A stretch of DNA of 64,000 nucleotides, from positions 1,984,001-2,048,000 of the forward strand of contig NZ_LT703003.1 in NCBI RefSeq assembly GCF_900149695.1. Reading direction: 5' to 3'. A program made the position numbers and the translations under genes. Below, in pieces: positions 34,347-43,118 of this stretch; within the stretch, counting starts at the first letter, position 1; each line of letters opens with the position of its first letter. This DNA is from Anderseniella sp. Alg231-50 (GTDB lineage Bacteria; Pseudomonadota; Alphaproteobacteria; Rhizobiales; Aestuariivirgaceae). A model generated the notes under the pieces. It was not told the origin of the DNA and made no database searches. It worked only from the letters and a program-made list of their open reading frames with translations.

Positions 34347-36308
34347 ATGGATGATATCGTCACGCATGAACAGACCGGAAATTGTGGTCACTCAGCAGCG
34401 CACAAACAGGCTAGGCATCCTCTTGATGCGCTGACCGCTGATGAGATACTCGCGGTTACCGCCGCTATCCGGGCGCACCCCGACTTTGGCGAAGACATTT
34501 GTTTCGAGACAATAGAACTTAAAGAACCACCCAAGTCTGAGGTGCGGGCCTTCAAGTCCGGTGACGGGCTGAACAGGCAGGCGCGTGCTGCCGTGTTTCG
34601 CCCCGGCGGGATCGGGATCTGGCGAATGACCGTATCGATTGACGATGGTTGTGTTGCAGAAGTGGAGCGCCGGCCGGACGCCAGGCCGATGATCCAGCTG
34701 GAAGAGTTCATGGTCATCGAGGAGATGGTCAAAACCCATCCCGATTTCATTGCCGCATGCGAACGCCGCGGTATTACGGACATGTCACTGGTGTGCGTGG
34801 ACCCCTGGTCGGCGGGTAATTTCGATATCCCCGGCGAGGAGGGGCGCCATCTGTGCCACACCTTTGTCTGGGTGCGCGCTCGCGAGTTCGACAACCTCTA
34901 TGCCCATCCCGTCGAGGGCCTGAACGGTGTTGTCGACATCAAGACGGGTGAAGTGATCCGCATTGATGATTATGGCGTGAGCCCAATTCCTGCGGCCGAG
35001 CACAACTATGAAAGCCAGTTCCAGGCACAAACCCGGGATCACCTCAAGCCGATCAACGTCGTCCAGCCCGACGGCGTGAGTTTCTCACTTACCGGCCGGC
35101 AGATATCATGGCACGACTGGTCGCTGGTGATAGGGTTCAACTCGCGTGAATCCCTGACGCTTCACGACATCAAATTCGGCGACCGGCCGGTTGTTTATCG
35201 CGCTTCGGTTGCCGAGATGGTTGTACCTTATGGCAGCCCCAGAAACGGCCATTTCAGGAAGAGTGTTTTTGACGTCGGCGAGTACGGGATCGGCAAGCTG
35301 GTCAATTCACTGGAACTGGGATGTGACTGCCTCGGCGCAATCCAGTATCTCGACGTTGACCTGAATGACATGCATGGCAACATCTTCCATATTCCCAAGG
35401 CGATCTGCATTCATGAGGAAGACCAGGGGATTTTGTGGAAGCACACGGATTTCCGGACGGAGCGGGTTGAAGTGCGCCGTGCCCGGCGGCTGGTGATTTC
35501 GTCTATCGCGACCGTCGGCAACTACGAATACGCGATGTACTGGTACTTCTATCTCGATGGCACAATGGAGTTCGAGATGAAGGCAACAGGCGTTTTGAAC
35601 ACTGTTGCCGGTGAGCCTGGCGTGCCGGACAAATTCGCCACTGAAGTGGCGCCTGGCGTGTTCGGACAGATCCACCAGCATGTATTCTGCTGCCGCCTCG
35701 ACATGGCGGTGGATGGCGACGACAACTCGGTTGTAGAGTGCAACACCCATGCCGTGCCGGCGGGAGACGACAATCCGTACGGCAACGCATTTTACCAGGA
35801 GGAGATCGTCCTCAAGACCGAGAAAGCCGCGGCCCGCAACATCAGTCCGCAACATCAGCGGTTCTGGAAGTTCGTCAATCCAAACAAGACCAACTACATG
35901 GGACAGCCGGTGGCCTACAAGCTTGAGCCGTCACACTGCGTGACACCGTTCATGGCGCCGGACTCACCGTCCGGCAAGCGCGCGGCCTTCACCTACAATC
36001 ACCTGTGGGTGACGGATTTTGATCCCGAGGAACGCTATCCCGCCGGAGAATACATGAACCATTCTGACGGGACGGATGGTTTGCCACGCTTCATCAGCGA
36101 CGATTCCAGCGTTGAAAACACCGACATCGTGGCATGGCACACATTCGGCCTGCACCATCAGCCACGCCCGGAGGATTTTCCGGTTCAGCCGTGTATTTCA
36201 TCCGGTTTCAAGCTGGTTCCGTCCGGGTTTTTTGACCGCAATCCATGTCTGGACTTGCCGTCGCAAACCAACGCGGCGAGTTGCAACGCCAACGCGGCAA
36301 AAGACTGA
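34347..36308 (+). CDS. Copper-containing primary amine oxidase
   Basis: The 653-residue enzyme oxidises primary amines to aldehydes with release of ammonia and hydrogen peroxide, using topaquinone formed from a tyrosine. The precursor is Tyr393 in ATVGNYEYAMYW (N-Y-E/D motif). Copper ligands are the H-x-H of GQIHQHVFCCRLDM and the later His in FGLHHQPRPEDFP. The D2/D3-type N-terminal region and the C-terminal TYNHLWVTDFDPEERYPAGE are typical. No signal peptide is seen, so it is probably cytoplasmic. It is the first core gene after the island and stands alone. The amine substrate (phenethylamine, tyramine or other) is not predictable. Confidence 0.92.
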   Translation: MDDIVTHEQTGNCGHSAAHKQARHPLDALTADEILAVTAAIRAHPDFGEDICFETIELKEPPKSEVRAFKSGDGLNRQARAAVFRPGGIGIWRMTVSIDDGCVAEVERRPDARPMIQLEEFMVIEEMVKTHPDFIAACERRGITDMSLVCVDPWSAGNFDIPGEEGRHLCHTFVWVRAREFDNLYAHPVEGLNGVVDIKTGEVIRIDDYGVSPIPAAEHNYESQFQAQTRDHLKPINVVQPDGVSFSLTGRQISWHDWSLVIGFNSRESLTLHDIKFGDRPVVYRASVAEMVVPYGSPRNGHFRKSVFDVGEYGIGKLVNSLELGCDCLGAIQYLDVDLNDMHGNIFHIPKAICIHEEDQGILWKHTDFRTERVEVRRARRLVISSIATVGNYEYAMYWYFYLDGTMEFEMKATGVLNTVAGEPGVPDKFATEVAPGVFGQIHQHVFCCRLDMAVDGDDNSVVECNTHAVPAGDDNPYGNAFYQEEIVLKTEKAAARNISPQHQRFWKFVNPNKTNYMGQPVAYKLEPSHCVTPFMAPDSPSGKRAAFTYNHLWVTDFDPEERYPAGEYMNHSDGTDGLPRFISDDSSVENTDIVAWHTFGLHHQPRPEDFPVQPCISSGFKLVPSGFFDRNPCLDLPSQTNAASCNANAAKD

Positions 36309-36567
36309 GAAAAGTACGGGTGGGCTCAACCAGAAGCGAACCGTCGATAGTACTGATCACTTCAAGCTCACGTGGCCCTGCAGAAACGAAGTAGCGAACA
36401 AGCTGGCCCCTGACAGTCGACGGTTGTTACAGTCCCAGCGAATCTGTTGGTATCCGCCTTACCGGCTGGCGCCTTGCAAGTGTGCAACTGAAGACTTTCC
36501 GCCCGCATGATCAGTTGCACCGTGGCGCCTTTCGCTACTGACCGATGGTCTGTTCCGCTATACCTAG
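36309..36567. other. Gene-free stretch after the amine oxidase
   Basis: No supported gene. Together with the following broken frame it looks like a region of gene decay. Confidence 0.35.
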
Positions 36568-36876
36568 CATCCTGCCTGCCTGTTCAAATACATCGTCTGG
36601 TGGATGATCGGGTTGCCATTCATCATCAATGAGGGGGGTGGCGTCGCGGTCGCCAACTGCTTCTTGTTACTGTGTGTGAATGCGGTCTACTGGTGGCGGG
36701 CTAGAACAGAAGAGATGCACTTGTCCCGCGATCCGGCATATGTCGCCTATGCCCTGTCCATGAATGAGCGTTCGATCCTGGCGTTCATGGGCAAAGTTGT
36801 TCCTGCGCTGGCCTACAAGCCGCCAGCCGGATATCTGGAGTTTGAATACCGGGTGCGGGTTAAACATCAGGATTGA
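36568..36876 (+). pseudogene. Truncated membrane methyltransferase-like fragment
   Basis: The frame opens right after a TAG and reads FKYIVWWMIGLPFI and EEMHLSRDPAYVAYALSMNE. This resembles the C-terminal half of isoprenylcysteine-carboxyl-methyltransferase or related PEMT-type membrane methyltransferases (E-x-H-L-x-x-D-P-x-Y-x-x-Y). The N-terminal half with the SAM-binding part is absent, so this is most likely a remnant. Confidence 0.45.
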
Positions 36877-36986
36877 TGTTGAGGCGCAGAGATCGAAGGT
36901 CATTGTCAGTCAGACGGAAGTGTCGTCTGGCAGTCTGTAGATCAGCCACCCGTTGGATCAGGCACTGCGTTGCCAGGATTGAGAGG

Positions 36987-37784
36987 TCATCTCTCCGGCC
37001 TTGTCTGCACAATGGTCCAGTTGCGGGTATGGCCGCGGTCGGTCTTCAGCCAGTGCAGGAAAGCACCCGCGACATCATGCGGGGTGTCTGCTTCTGTTGC
37101 TTGGTGGACCTGCATATACAGCTTGATCTGTCCGCCTCGGGTAACCTGTGTGTCCAGAAAGACAACATTCAGCGCCATCAGTTTCGTAAGTTTGAAAATT
37201 GAACTGCTCATGAAATATCCCGGCTTGTCTGCATCGTCTCCCCTGAAATCGATACATAGATGCACGGTCCCGTTGCGACGCAACTCCCGTCTGATCTGCA
37301 ACAGTGTATTTTCGGTACTGGCAATGAAATGCTGCTGTCCCTGAAAGCCCAGTATGGCCGCCTTGTCGCCTACAGTTTCGGGATTTGCCGCCACTGCCGC
37401 TTGTTGAAAGCCGCGTTCCTGAAGGACCCGAGAGAGCACGGCATCCACCGGCGAATGCAGTGCGACGATGACGGTTGGTGACCCGTTCCGACATACATTC
37501 GCGATGACATCTTCATTGGCCACTCTCACCACCGGGATGTAGCCGGGCTTCATGCGGTGCAGCATTCTCAGCAGCCGCAGATAGACCACATGGTGGACCT
37601 CGTAACCCCAGGGATTGCCGTTCGATGAAAAGGCGTTGAACAAAAATCCAAGCCTCTTCGACAGGGTCCACGCAGCGTTAAAAACAGCATCATGGTCTTT
37701 CGTCCGGTTTGCCAGAATGTTCAACTGGAGGATAAGCAGGGCCAATTTTATTCTCAGATAGTCGAAGCTCCTGGCGACCTGCAT
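36987..37784 (-). CDS. Acyltransferase-like protein of a P450-ACP cassette
   Basis: The 265-residue protein has a hydrophobic N-terminal part (LRIKLALLILQLNILANR). Its body, VIVALHSPVDAVLSRVLQER, GFQGQQHFIASTENTLLQIR and NGTVHLCIDFRGDDADKPGY, recalls LpxL/HtrB-type lipid acyltransferases in order of elements, with HSPVD as a possible catalytic His-Asp pair. The usual H-x4-D/E spacing is H-x3-D here, so the call is tentative. It follows the ACP gene with overlapping stop and start, so an acyl-ACP is the natural donor. Confidence 0.5.
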   Translation of the reverse strand: MQVARSFDYLRIKLALLILQLNILANRTKDHDAVFNAAWTLSKRLGFLFNAFSSNGNPWGYEVHHVVYLRLLRMLHRMKPGYIPVVRVANEDVIANVCRNGSPTVIVALHSPVDAVLSRVLQERGFQQAAVAANPETVGDKAAILGFQGQQHFIASTENTLLQIRRELRRNGTVHLCIDFRGDDADKPGYFMSSSIFKLTKLMALNVVFLDTQVTRGGQIKLYMQVHQATEADTPHDVAGAFLHWLKTDRGHTRNWTIVQTRPER

Positions 37785-38044
37785 CAGACTTTTTCAGTCG
37801 AGCGATGGTCTACCAGGTTGACTATATCCTGCAGGCAGGCCGCGTTGGATATTTCAACCTCGTCCATCATGATGTGCAGCGTGTCTTCAATGTTCAGGAT
37901 CATCTCCATCTTGGCGAGGCTGTCCAGCCGGAGCGATTGCACCTCGGTCTGCAAAAGCTCTTCGTCAGTCAATCCGGCCTGGAGGCTGTCCTTCAAGGTG
38001 TCTCGAATAATGGCGAGGCATATTGTCTGCACATCATCCTTCAT
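37784..38044 (-). CDS. Acyl carrier protein
   Basis: The 86-residue acidic protein has the phosphopantetheine attachment serine Ser42 in SLRLDSLAKMEMILNIED (D-S-L motif) and the expected helix layout. It is not the housekeeping AcpP, whose motif region reads LGADSLDTVEL. It lies between the P450 and the acyltransferase-like gene and overlaps both, so it probably carries an acyl or aminoacyl group that the P450 oxidises. Confidence 0.85.
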   Translation of the reverse strand: MKDDVQTICLAIIRDTLKDSLQAGLTDEELLQTEVQSLRLDSLAKMEMILNIEDTLHIMMDEVEISNAACLQDIVNLVDHRSTEKV

Positions 38045-39074
38045 GAAAGTTCACCTCCAGTCTGGTTGGAAACGAAAACATGCTGTCGGCGCGTCGAAAT
38101 TCCATGTCGTTGACGGTGACCCTGAGGCGGTACTGCGCGAACATGTTTCCGAGAATTTGCCAGGCGCCCTGCGAGACAGAGCGACCAGGACAGGCGTGAC
38201 GGCCGAGGCCGAAAAAACCCGCCCTGTTGCCAATCGTTTCATATGAAAATCGATCAAGATAGAGCCTGACGCGCTGCCCGGCCGAGATGTGTGTGCCTGC
38301 CAGATCAAGATCGTTGACGGCCTGTCGTTCAATGAACGGAACAGACGTCGCGGTCAGTTGACGGCTCCAGTCCATGTCACAAAGAAGCGCGTCCGGGTTG
38401 GACCTGACGCGCTCCATGAAACTCAATGAGAATGAACCCAGCAGTGAATCGGATCCCAGAATGGCAAGCGCCAGAGCATCACTTGCATCGTCAGTGCTTG
38501 AGCTTTGCGAAACCTGTGAACGCATGTGCTGCAATTCATCGTTGATCAACAAGCGGCGTTTCAGGCCCAGTGCCCTGTCGAATATCTGGGTGACGGAAAG
38601 GTAATCCGGCCTGCCTCGCGGATTGACGCCGCTGATATTCAGGACAATATCGGAAGCAAGCGGGTAAAACAGACTTGAAACCAGTTCTACATTGCGCTTT
38701 CCGGCGATGCATTGTTTGAATGTCTTGTCTGCCAGGTCCGCAAAATGAGCAAGCGTGGCCGGTTTTGCAGCCTTGATTTTCTCCGTAATTCTTTTGCGCC
38801 TGGTAGAGTGGTCAGTTCCTTCGGTGCTTAACGGCATACTGCCCAGCACATCGGAGATGTCATCCAGGTTCAGCTTTAACCGCTGACTGACCTGTTGAAC
38901 TTCAGCCTGGTGGTTGATCACAACAAGGTCTTTGGATTTTTGAGCGGTCCTGATCTGATCGGGGCCGGTTACCAGCCAGCAATCGAGTTCGTCCGACCAG
39001 CAGACCGGCTCAAGTTGCCGGAAAATTTCTTCCCTGTCAGCGCTTCTGTGAATGAGACTGTGCCGGATCACCAT
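38034..39074 (-). CDS. Cytochrome P450, unusually short
   Basis: The 346-residue protein has the heme-binding loop FFGLGRHACPGRSV with the thiolate ligand Cys295, and the preceding strand pattern LAGTHISAGQRVRLYLDRF. Typical bacterial P450s have about 400 residues. The I-helix, normally A/G-G-x-D/E-T-T, appears as LGSDSLLGSF, with Ser in place of Thr. The K-helix E-x-x-R is not clear: DWSR (235-238) or ERVR (221-224). The N-terminal part is also short. It is probably an ACP-dependent hydroxylase, or it has lost normal oxygenase function. Its 3' end overlaps the ACP start by 11 bp. It is divergent from the DUF1127 gene. Confidence 0.85.
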   Translation of the reverse strand: MVIRHSLIHRSADREEIFRQLEPVCWSDELDCWLVTGPDQIRTAQKSKDLVVINHQAEVQQVSQRLKLNLDDISDVLGSMPLSTEGTDHSTRRKRITEKIKAAKPATLAHFADLADKTFKQCIAGKRNVELVSSLFYPLASDIVLNISGVNPRGRPDYLSVTQIFDRALGLKRRLLINDELQHMRSQVSQSSSTDDASDALALAILGSDSLLGSFSLSFMERVRSNPDALLCDMDWSRQLTATSVPFIERQAVNDLDLAGTHISAGQRVRLYLDRFSYETIGNRAGFFGLGRHACPGRSVSQGAWQILGNMFAQYRLRVTVNDMEFRRADSMFSFPTRLEVNFHEG

Positions 39075-39308
39075 TTCCCCCGAGTGCGCCGCAAATTTGC
39101 TGGAACAGTGCGGTTCTTACACTAGTAATCTGTAAACCCACAACCCGTCCAGCAAGATACCTGCGGAAGAATTGTCCTGCTTGTGACAATTATCACCTCA
39201 CGGAAATACAGGGTCCGGTATTTACGCCGCCAAGCAATGGCCAGCCTGCCTCCTGACCCATGTCCGGTGCCGGGCAGGCTGTCAATACAACAGACCAGGA
39301 CAAGTACC

Positions 39309-39539
39309 ATGAATACCTCAATCACGACCGCGAGCCGGTCGAAACAAGGGCCACTCGGCTCGAACATATTCCAAGCCCTACGCGGTGCGGCCATGCAGAT
39401 TGCCGGCCGCATCCAGCGCATGCGCGAGGCCCGCGCCGCCTACACGGCCTTGCGGGATCTTGACGATCGCATGCTCAGGGATATCGGCCTGAGCCGATCG
39501 GATGTCGTCGACCTGCAGAATTTCGGCAGGCACAGATAG
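39309..39539 (+). CDS. DUF1127 (YjiS-like) small protein
   Basis: The 76-residue protein ends in the arginine-rich DUF1127 helix: RMREARAAYTALRDLDDRML followed by RDIGLSRSDV. Such proteins in alphaproteobacteria affect phosphate uptake, RNA turnover or sRNA control and are often small-operon or stress genes. ATG 39309 (MNTSITTASRSK) is chosen over an in-frame start 42 codons earlier. Confidence 0.85.
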   Translation: MNTSITTASRSKQGPLGSNIFQALRGAAMQIAGRIQRMREARAAYTALRDLDDRMLRDIGLSRSDVVDLQNFGRHR

Positions 39540-39613
39540 GCATTGCCCGTATGGCGAAGCCCGCAAGTGGTCTCGCAGAAGGCGTGCGCTTGCCCCGTAA
39601 CCAAACAACTGAA

Positions 39614-39660
39614 CCGGTTTTCTCCAGCCTGGCAGCTCTGCCGGGCTGGAGGTCAACCGG
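39614..39660 (+). promoter_or_regulatory. Long stem-loop upstream of homocysteine methyltransferase gene
   Basis: CTCCAGCC (39622-39629) pairs with GGCTGGAG (39644-39651). An inner TGGCA/TGCC stem closes the loop, and CCGGTT (39614-39619) pairs with AACCGG (39655-39660) outside. It ends 57 bp before the start codon and has no T-run. I could not match it to a known SAM-type riboswitch, so it may be a DUF1127 transcript end or a leader structure. Confidence 0.4.
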
Positions 39661-39716
39661 CAGCGCGCATGCCGCGACCATGCCGCTCATCCCTTATCAA
39701 CAAGGAGACCTTGTTC

Positions 39717-40664
39717 ATGAACGCTAGATTACCAGAACCTGATGGCCGGATGTTCCTCACCGAAGGTGGTATTGAAACCCATATGCAATACAAGAAAGGC
39801 CACGAACTCAGAAACTTCTGCCTGTTTGAACTGATCAACGACGAGCATGCCATGGCCGACCTGCGTGCCTATCATGTCAACCTGATCGAGGTGGCTTTGA
39901 AGCACAAGGTGGGCGCAGTGCTTGACGGCCTGCATTATCGCACCAGCCGCGACTGGGGCGAGAAGCTCGGTTATTCCGCCGAGGCTCTCACCGACATTGT
40001 TGTCCGGGGCATCAGGTTTTACCAGGACCTGGCGCGGGAGTACGAAACCGCAGACAGCCCTATGCCGGTAAGCGGTGTTGTGGGGCCCCGCGGCGATGCC
40101 TATGACATTGGCCGCATCATGGAAGCCGATGAAGCTGAAGACTACCATTCAGAACAGATCGCCACCATGAAGCAGGCTGGAGCCGACTTGGTCACAGCGC
40201 TAACATTCAGCCAGGTCGATGAGGCAATCGGGGTTACCCGTGCCGCCCAGGATCATGACATGCCCGTGGTGGTGTCTTTTGCGTTGAACAAGGACGGCCA
40301 TCTCAAATCCGGAACGGCGCTGGGCGAAGCGATCAGGTCAGTGGACCGCGCCACCGGTGACGGGCCGCGATATTACATGGTCAACTGCACGCACCCGGTT
40401 GATTTCGCCGCTGCGTTCGAGGCGCCCGGTCCATGGGTAAAGCGAATTTATGGACTGCGTCCCAACGCATCGTCACTCGATCACGGTACACTGTGCCAGC
40501 TTGGCCATCTCGAGGAAGGCAATCCAGTGGAACTCGGACAGCAGATGGCCGACATGGCCCGGAGATTTTCGCACATCAATGTGTGGGGCGGATGCTGCGG
40601 TACCGACCATGTTCACATAGACGAGATAGCCAAAGCCGTCATACCGGTGCGGGCCGGCTCATGA
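39717..40664 (+). CDS. Homocysteine S-methyltransferase family protein
   Basis: The 315-residue (beta/alpha)8 enzyme of the BHMT/MmuM type has zinc-binding cysteines, in MVNCTHPVDF and WGGCCGTDH, the three-Cys pattern of the family. N-terminal LTEGGIETHMQYKKGHELRN is the usual opening. The donor could be S-methylmethionine, SAM or betaine. ATG 39717 has AAGGAG nine bases upstream; the frame opens 58 codons earlier without homology. It is followed by the ectoine-synthase homologue 40 bp later, so a shared transcript is likely. Confidence 0.87.
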   Translation: MNARLPEPDGRMFLTEGGIETHMQYKKGHELRNFCLFELINDEHAMADLRAYHVNLIEVALKHKVGAVLDGLHYRTSRDWGEKLGYSAEALTDIVVRGIRFYQDLAREYETADSPMPVSGVVGPRGDAYDIGRIMEADEAEDYHSEQIATMKQAGADLVTALTFSQVDEAIGVTRAAQDHDMPVVVSFALNKDGHLKSGTALGEAIRSVDRATGDGPRYYMVNCTHPVDFAAAFEAPGPWVKRIYGLRPNASSLDHGTLCQLGHLEEGNPVELGQQMADMARRFSHINVWGGCCGTDHVHIDEIAKAVIPVRAGS

Positions 40665-40704
40665 TATGCAGTGACAGGGCCGAAAACAAAATGGAGACGC
40701 CGTC

Positions 40705-41088
40705 ATGATTGTCCGTTCGCTGGAAGACCTGAAAGCACAAGGCAGGTATCGTGAAAAGCCCGGCGCATGGGCCAGTTCACGCTACCTGCTGCGTGACGAC
40801 GGTGTCGGTTTTACCCTGACACAGACCATGGTCGCTGCGGGAACCATCCAGATGATGGAGTACAAGAACCATGTCGAAGCAAACCTGATCATCGAAGGTG
40901 AAGGCATTGTTACCGATTGTGCAACCGGTGAGACGCATGCCCTGGCTCCAGGCGTCATGTACACGCTCGACAAGCATGATCGCCATGAACTGAAGGCCGT
41001 CACAGACCTGCGCATTGTCTGCGTGTTTACACCGGCGCTGGTGGGTGAGGAGACCCATGATGAAGATGGCTCATATCCGGTGCTGTAG
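40705..41088 (+). CDS. ectC: L-ectoine synthase homologue (EctC), stand-alone
   Basis: EctC is a cupin that cyclises N-gamma-acetyl-diaminobutyrate to ectoine. The 127-residue protein shows IVRSLEDLKAQGRYREKPGA, RYLLRDDGVGFTLTQT and EANLIIEGEGIVTD. Residues equivalent to the iron ligands are present as Glu58, Tyr86 and His94 (YTLDKHDRHEL). ectA and ectB are not in the window, so ectoine cannot be made de novo from genes here. Stand-alone ectC genes are known in some bacteria that take up the precursor, and others act on related substrates. Confidence 0.85.
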   Translation: MIVRSLEDLKAQGRYREKPGAWASSRYLLRDDGVGFTLTQTMVAAGTIQMMEYKNHVEANLIIEGEGIVTDCATGETHALAPGVMYTLDKHDRHELKAVTDLRIVCVFTPALVGEETHDEDGSYPVL

Positions 41089-41122
41089 CGGATAGGGGGT
41101 AAATGAAAAAGGGGTACGGTCT

Positions 41123-41452
41123 ATGGATGAGTTGATCGAAAAAGCGAAAGCCTATGTCGCGGCTTCCAATGCTCATGACATTGCCCGTATCAAGCCGATG
41201 CTTGCGCCTGCATGCAGCTACCGTTCGGCCGGTGTCGGGCGTCATGATGGTGCAGACGCGATCATGACCATGATGCAGTCGTTCTTTGCAGCCAACCCGG
41301 ATGTCCACTGGCAGGCGGAAAACTATCGGCAGCGTTGCGACCATGTGGTGTTTGATTTTGTGATCACAATGGACGGAAACAGCTCTTCCGGCGTGGAGGA
41401 GATCCATTTCGACGGAGCCGGTAACGTCAGCCGGATTGTTGTGCAGAGATAG
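41123..41452 (+). CDS. NTF2-like / SnoaL-type protein
   Basis: The 109-residue protein has the NTF2-fold outline: ELIEKAKAYVAASNAHDIAR at the start, RHDGADAIMTMMQSFFAANP, then YRQRCDHVVFDFVITMDGNS and GNVSRIVVQR. Members are small ligand-binding or isomerase-like domains. It is third in the methyltransferase-ectC run, spaced 34 bp, and its role there is unknown. Confidence 0.75.
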   Translation: MDELIEKAKAYVAASNAHDIARIKPMLAPACSYRSAGVGRHDGADAIMTMMQSFFAANPDVHWQAENYRQRCDHVVFDFVITMDGNSSSGVEEIHFDGAGNVSRIVVQR

Positions 41453-41491
41453 CACGACGATACCTGCTCTGCGGCTCCATCCCAGGCTGTC

Positions 41492-41782
41492 TCAGCAAAT
41501 GGTTATTCCGCATTCGCGAATGTCAAATTTGTTGGTGCCGCTCAATGAGCGCACATCATAGGCCTGTCCGTTTACGCAATGCGCACGCGCTTCAACGCTG
41601 GTGATGGCGCCGAGTTCCTGCACCTTGACGTTGGTCAGGTAGTTCAGGTTGCACTGCTTTTCGGCCAGTAACTGGTTTTGCAATGCCAGTTGCCATGCCG
41701 GCACATCTTCGGCCAGTCCCGATTGGCTTGCTGCCGTAACCACAAGCGCAAGCATTGCACCGGTCATGATCAATTGTTTCAT
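41492..41782 (-). CDS. Small periplasmic cysteine-containing protein, unknown
   Basis: The 96-residue protein has a signal peptide (MKQLIMTGAMLALVVTAASQ, cleavage near GLA-ED) and a mature part of about 70 residues with four cysteines (KQCNL, AHCVN, RECGITIC), probably two disulfides. No family recognised. It stands convergent to the NTF2 gene. Confidence 0.65.
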   Translation of the reverse strand: MKQLIMTGAMLALVVTAASQSGLAEDVPAWQLALQNQLLAEKQCNLNYLTNVKVQELGAITSVEARAHCVNGQAYDVRSLSGTNKFDIRECGITIC

Positions 41783-42008
41783 GGACTATCCTTTTTTGCT
41801 TTACTGCCCAGCATGCATCGGTTGGCAAAACCCATCATTGACGTCGATCAACCGGGCAGGGATGACACCCGGTGTAGATTCAGTTGTCTAAAAAGGGTAA
41901 TTGGTCTTGATCGATGTATGCTGAATATGCGTCGATAGGCAGACGATGAAACCGGCGTTTCGGGTTTCTTGAGCAAAAAAGTTATTAAACCGAGTGGAGG
42001 AAGTACCC

Positions 42009-43013
42009 ATGAAATTTTTCAAAGCACTGGCAGTTGCCACCAGTTTTCTGGCCGTGTCAGCGACCGGTGCACTGGCCAATTGTGATCCCGGTGAAGAGGT
42101 GATCAAGTTCAGCCACGTGACCAATACCGACAAGCACCCGAAAGGCATTGCCGCAACCCTGCTGGCTGAACGCGTCAACAAGGAAATGAACGGCAAGGCG
42201 TGCATGGAAGTGTTCCCGAACTCGTCGCTTTACGATGACAACAAGGTGCTGGAAGCGCTGTTGTCCGGCGATGTGCAACTGGCCGCTCCGTCCTTGTCGA
42301 AGTTTGAAAAATTCACCAAGAAATTCCGCGTCTTCGACCTGCCGTTCCTGTTTGAAGACATCAATGCGGTTGACCGGTTCCAGACTTCTGCCGACGGCGA
42401 GAAGCTGAAAAACGCCATGAAGAAGCGCGGCCTGCAGGGACTGGCGTTCTGGCACAACGGCATGAAGCAGATGTCGGCGTCCAAACCGCTGATGTCGCCG
42501 GCAGACGCCAAGGGACTGAAGTTCCGTGTGCAGGCATCAGACGTGCTGGTGGCGCAGTTTGAACAGCTTGGCGCAAACCCGCAGAAAATGTCGTTCAAGG
42601 AAGTCTATGGCGGTTTGCAGACCAAGGTCATCGACGGTCAGGAAAACACCTGGTCGAACATCTATGGCAAGAAGTTCTTCGAGGTGCAGGACGGTGTGAC
42701 GGAAACCAATCACGGCATCATCGATTACCTGGTTGTGACGTCGGGAAAATGGTGGGACGGACTTGATGCCGGTACCCGTGACCAGCTTGCGCAGATTCTC
42801 AAGGAGGTCACCGAGACCCGCAATGGAGAGTCCACCGCAGTCAACGAAGCCAACAAGCAGAAGATCATCGAGTCCGGTGGAACCGTGCGCACACTTGATG
42901 CGGCGCAGCGCAAGGCCTGGGTCGATGCACTGAAGCCTGTGTGGGCCAAGTTCGAAGGCGATATCGGCAAAGACCTGATCGAGGCAGCACAGTCCTACAA
43001 CAAGGGCAGCTAG
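42009..43013 (+). CDS. dctP: TRAP transporter substrate-binding protein DctP
   Basis: This is the 334-residue periplasmic solute receptor. It has a signal peptide (FFKALAVATSFLAVSATGAL) and DctP-family signatures IKFSHVTNTDKHPKGIAATL, LKFRVQASDVLVAQFEQLGA and VYGGLQTKVIDGQENTWSNI, which includes the region of the conserved Arg that binds the carboxylate. It uses ATG 42009 with GGAGGAAG upstream. The ligand is probably a carboxylic acid. It is followed by a terminator and then dctQ and dctM, so it can be made in excess. Confidence 0.93.
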   Translation: MKFFKALAVATSFLAVSATGALANCDPGEEVIKFSHVTNTDKHPKGIAATLLAERVNKEMNGKACMEVFPNSSLYDDNKVLEALLSGDVQLAAPSLSKFEKFTKKFRVFDLPFLFEDINAVDRFQTSADGEKLKNAMKKRGLQGLAFWHNGMKQMSASKPLMSPADAKGLKFRVQASDVLVAQFEQLGANPQKMSFKEVYGGLQTKVIDGQENTWSNIYGKKFFEVQDGVTETNHGIIDYLVVTSGKWWDGLDAGTRDQLAQILKEVTETRNGESTAVNEANKQKIIESGGTVRTLDAAQRKAWVDALKPVWAKFEGDIGKDLIEAAQSYNKGS

Positions 43014-43034
43014 GCTGCAGATATTACAAATTGG

Positions 43035-43074
43035 CTCCGTCACCGGTTATCAAAGCCGGTGGCGGAGTTTTTTT
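43035..43074 (+). terminator. Intrinsic terminator or attenuator between dctP and dctQ
   Basis: CTCCGTCACCGG (43035-43046) pairs with CCGGTGGCGGAG (43056-43067), one G-U, with a 9-base loop, followed by seven T. It lies within the transporter operon and should give more receptor than membrane subunits. Confidence 0.85.
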
Positions 43075-43118
43075 ATATATGCAAACCTTTGTGGGCAGAC
43101 AATCGGGAGGGATCAGTC

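Noticed and set aside
39614-39660. SAM-type riboswitch before the homocysteine methyltransferase gene
   Set aside because: The hairpin is strong but I could not find the conserved bases of SAM-I, SAM-II or SAM/SAH riboswitches, so I listed only the stem-loop.
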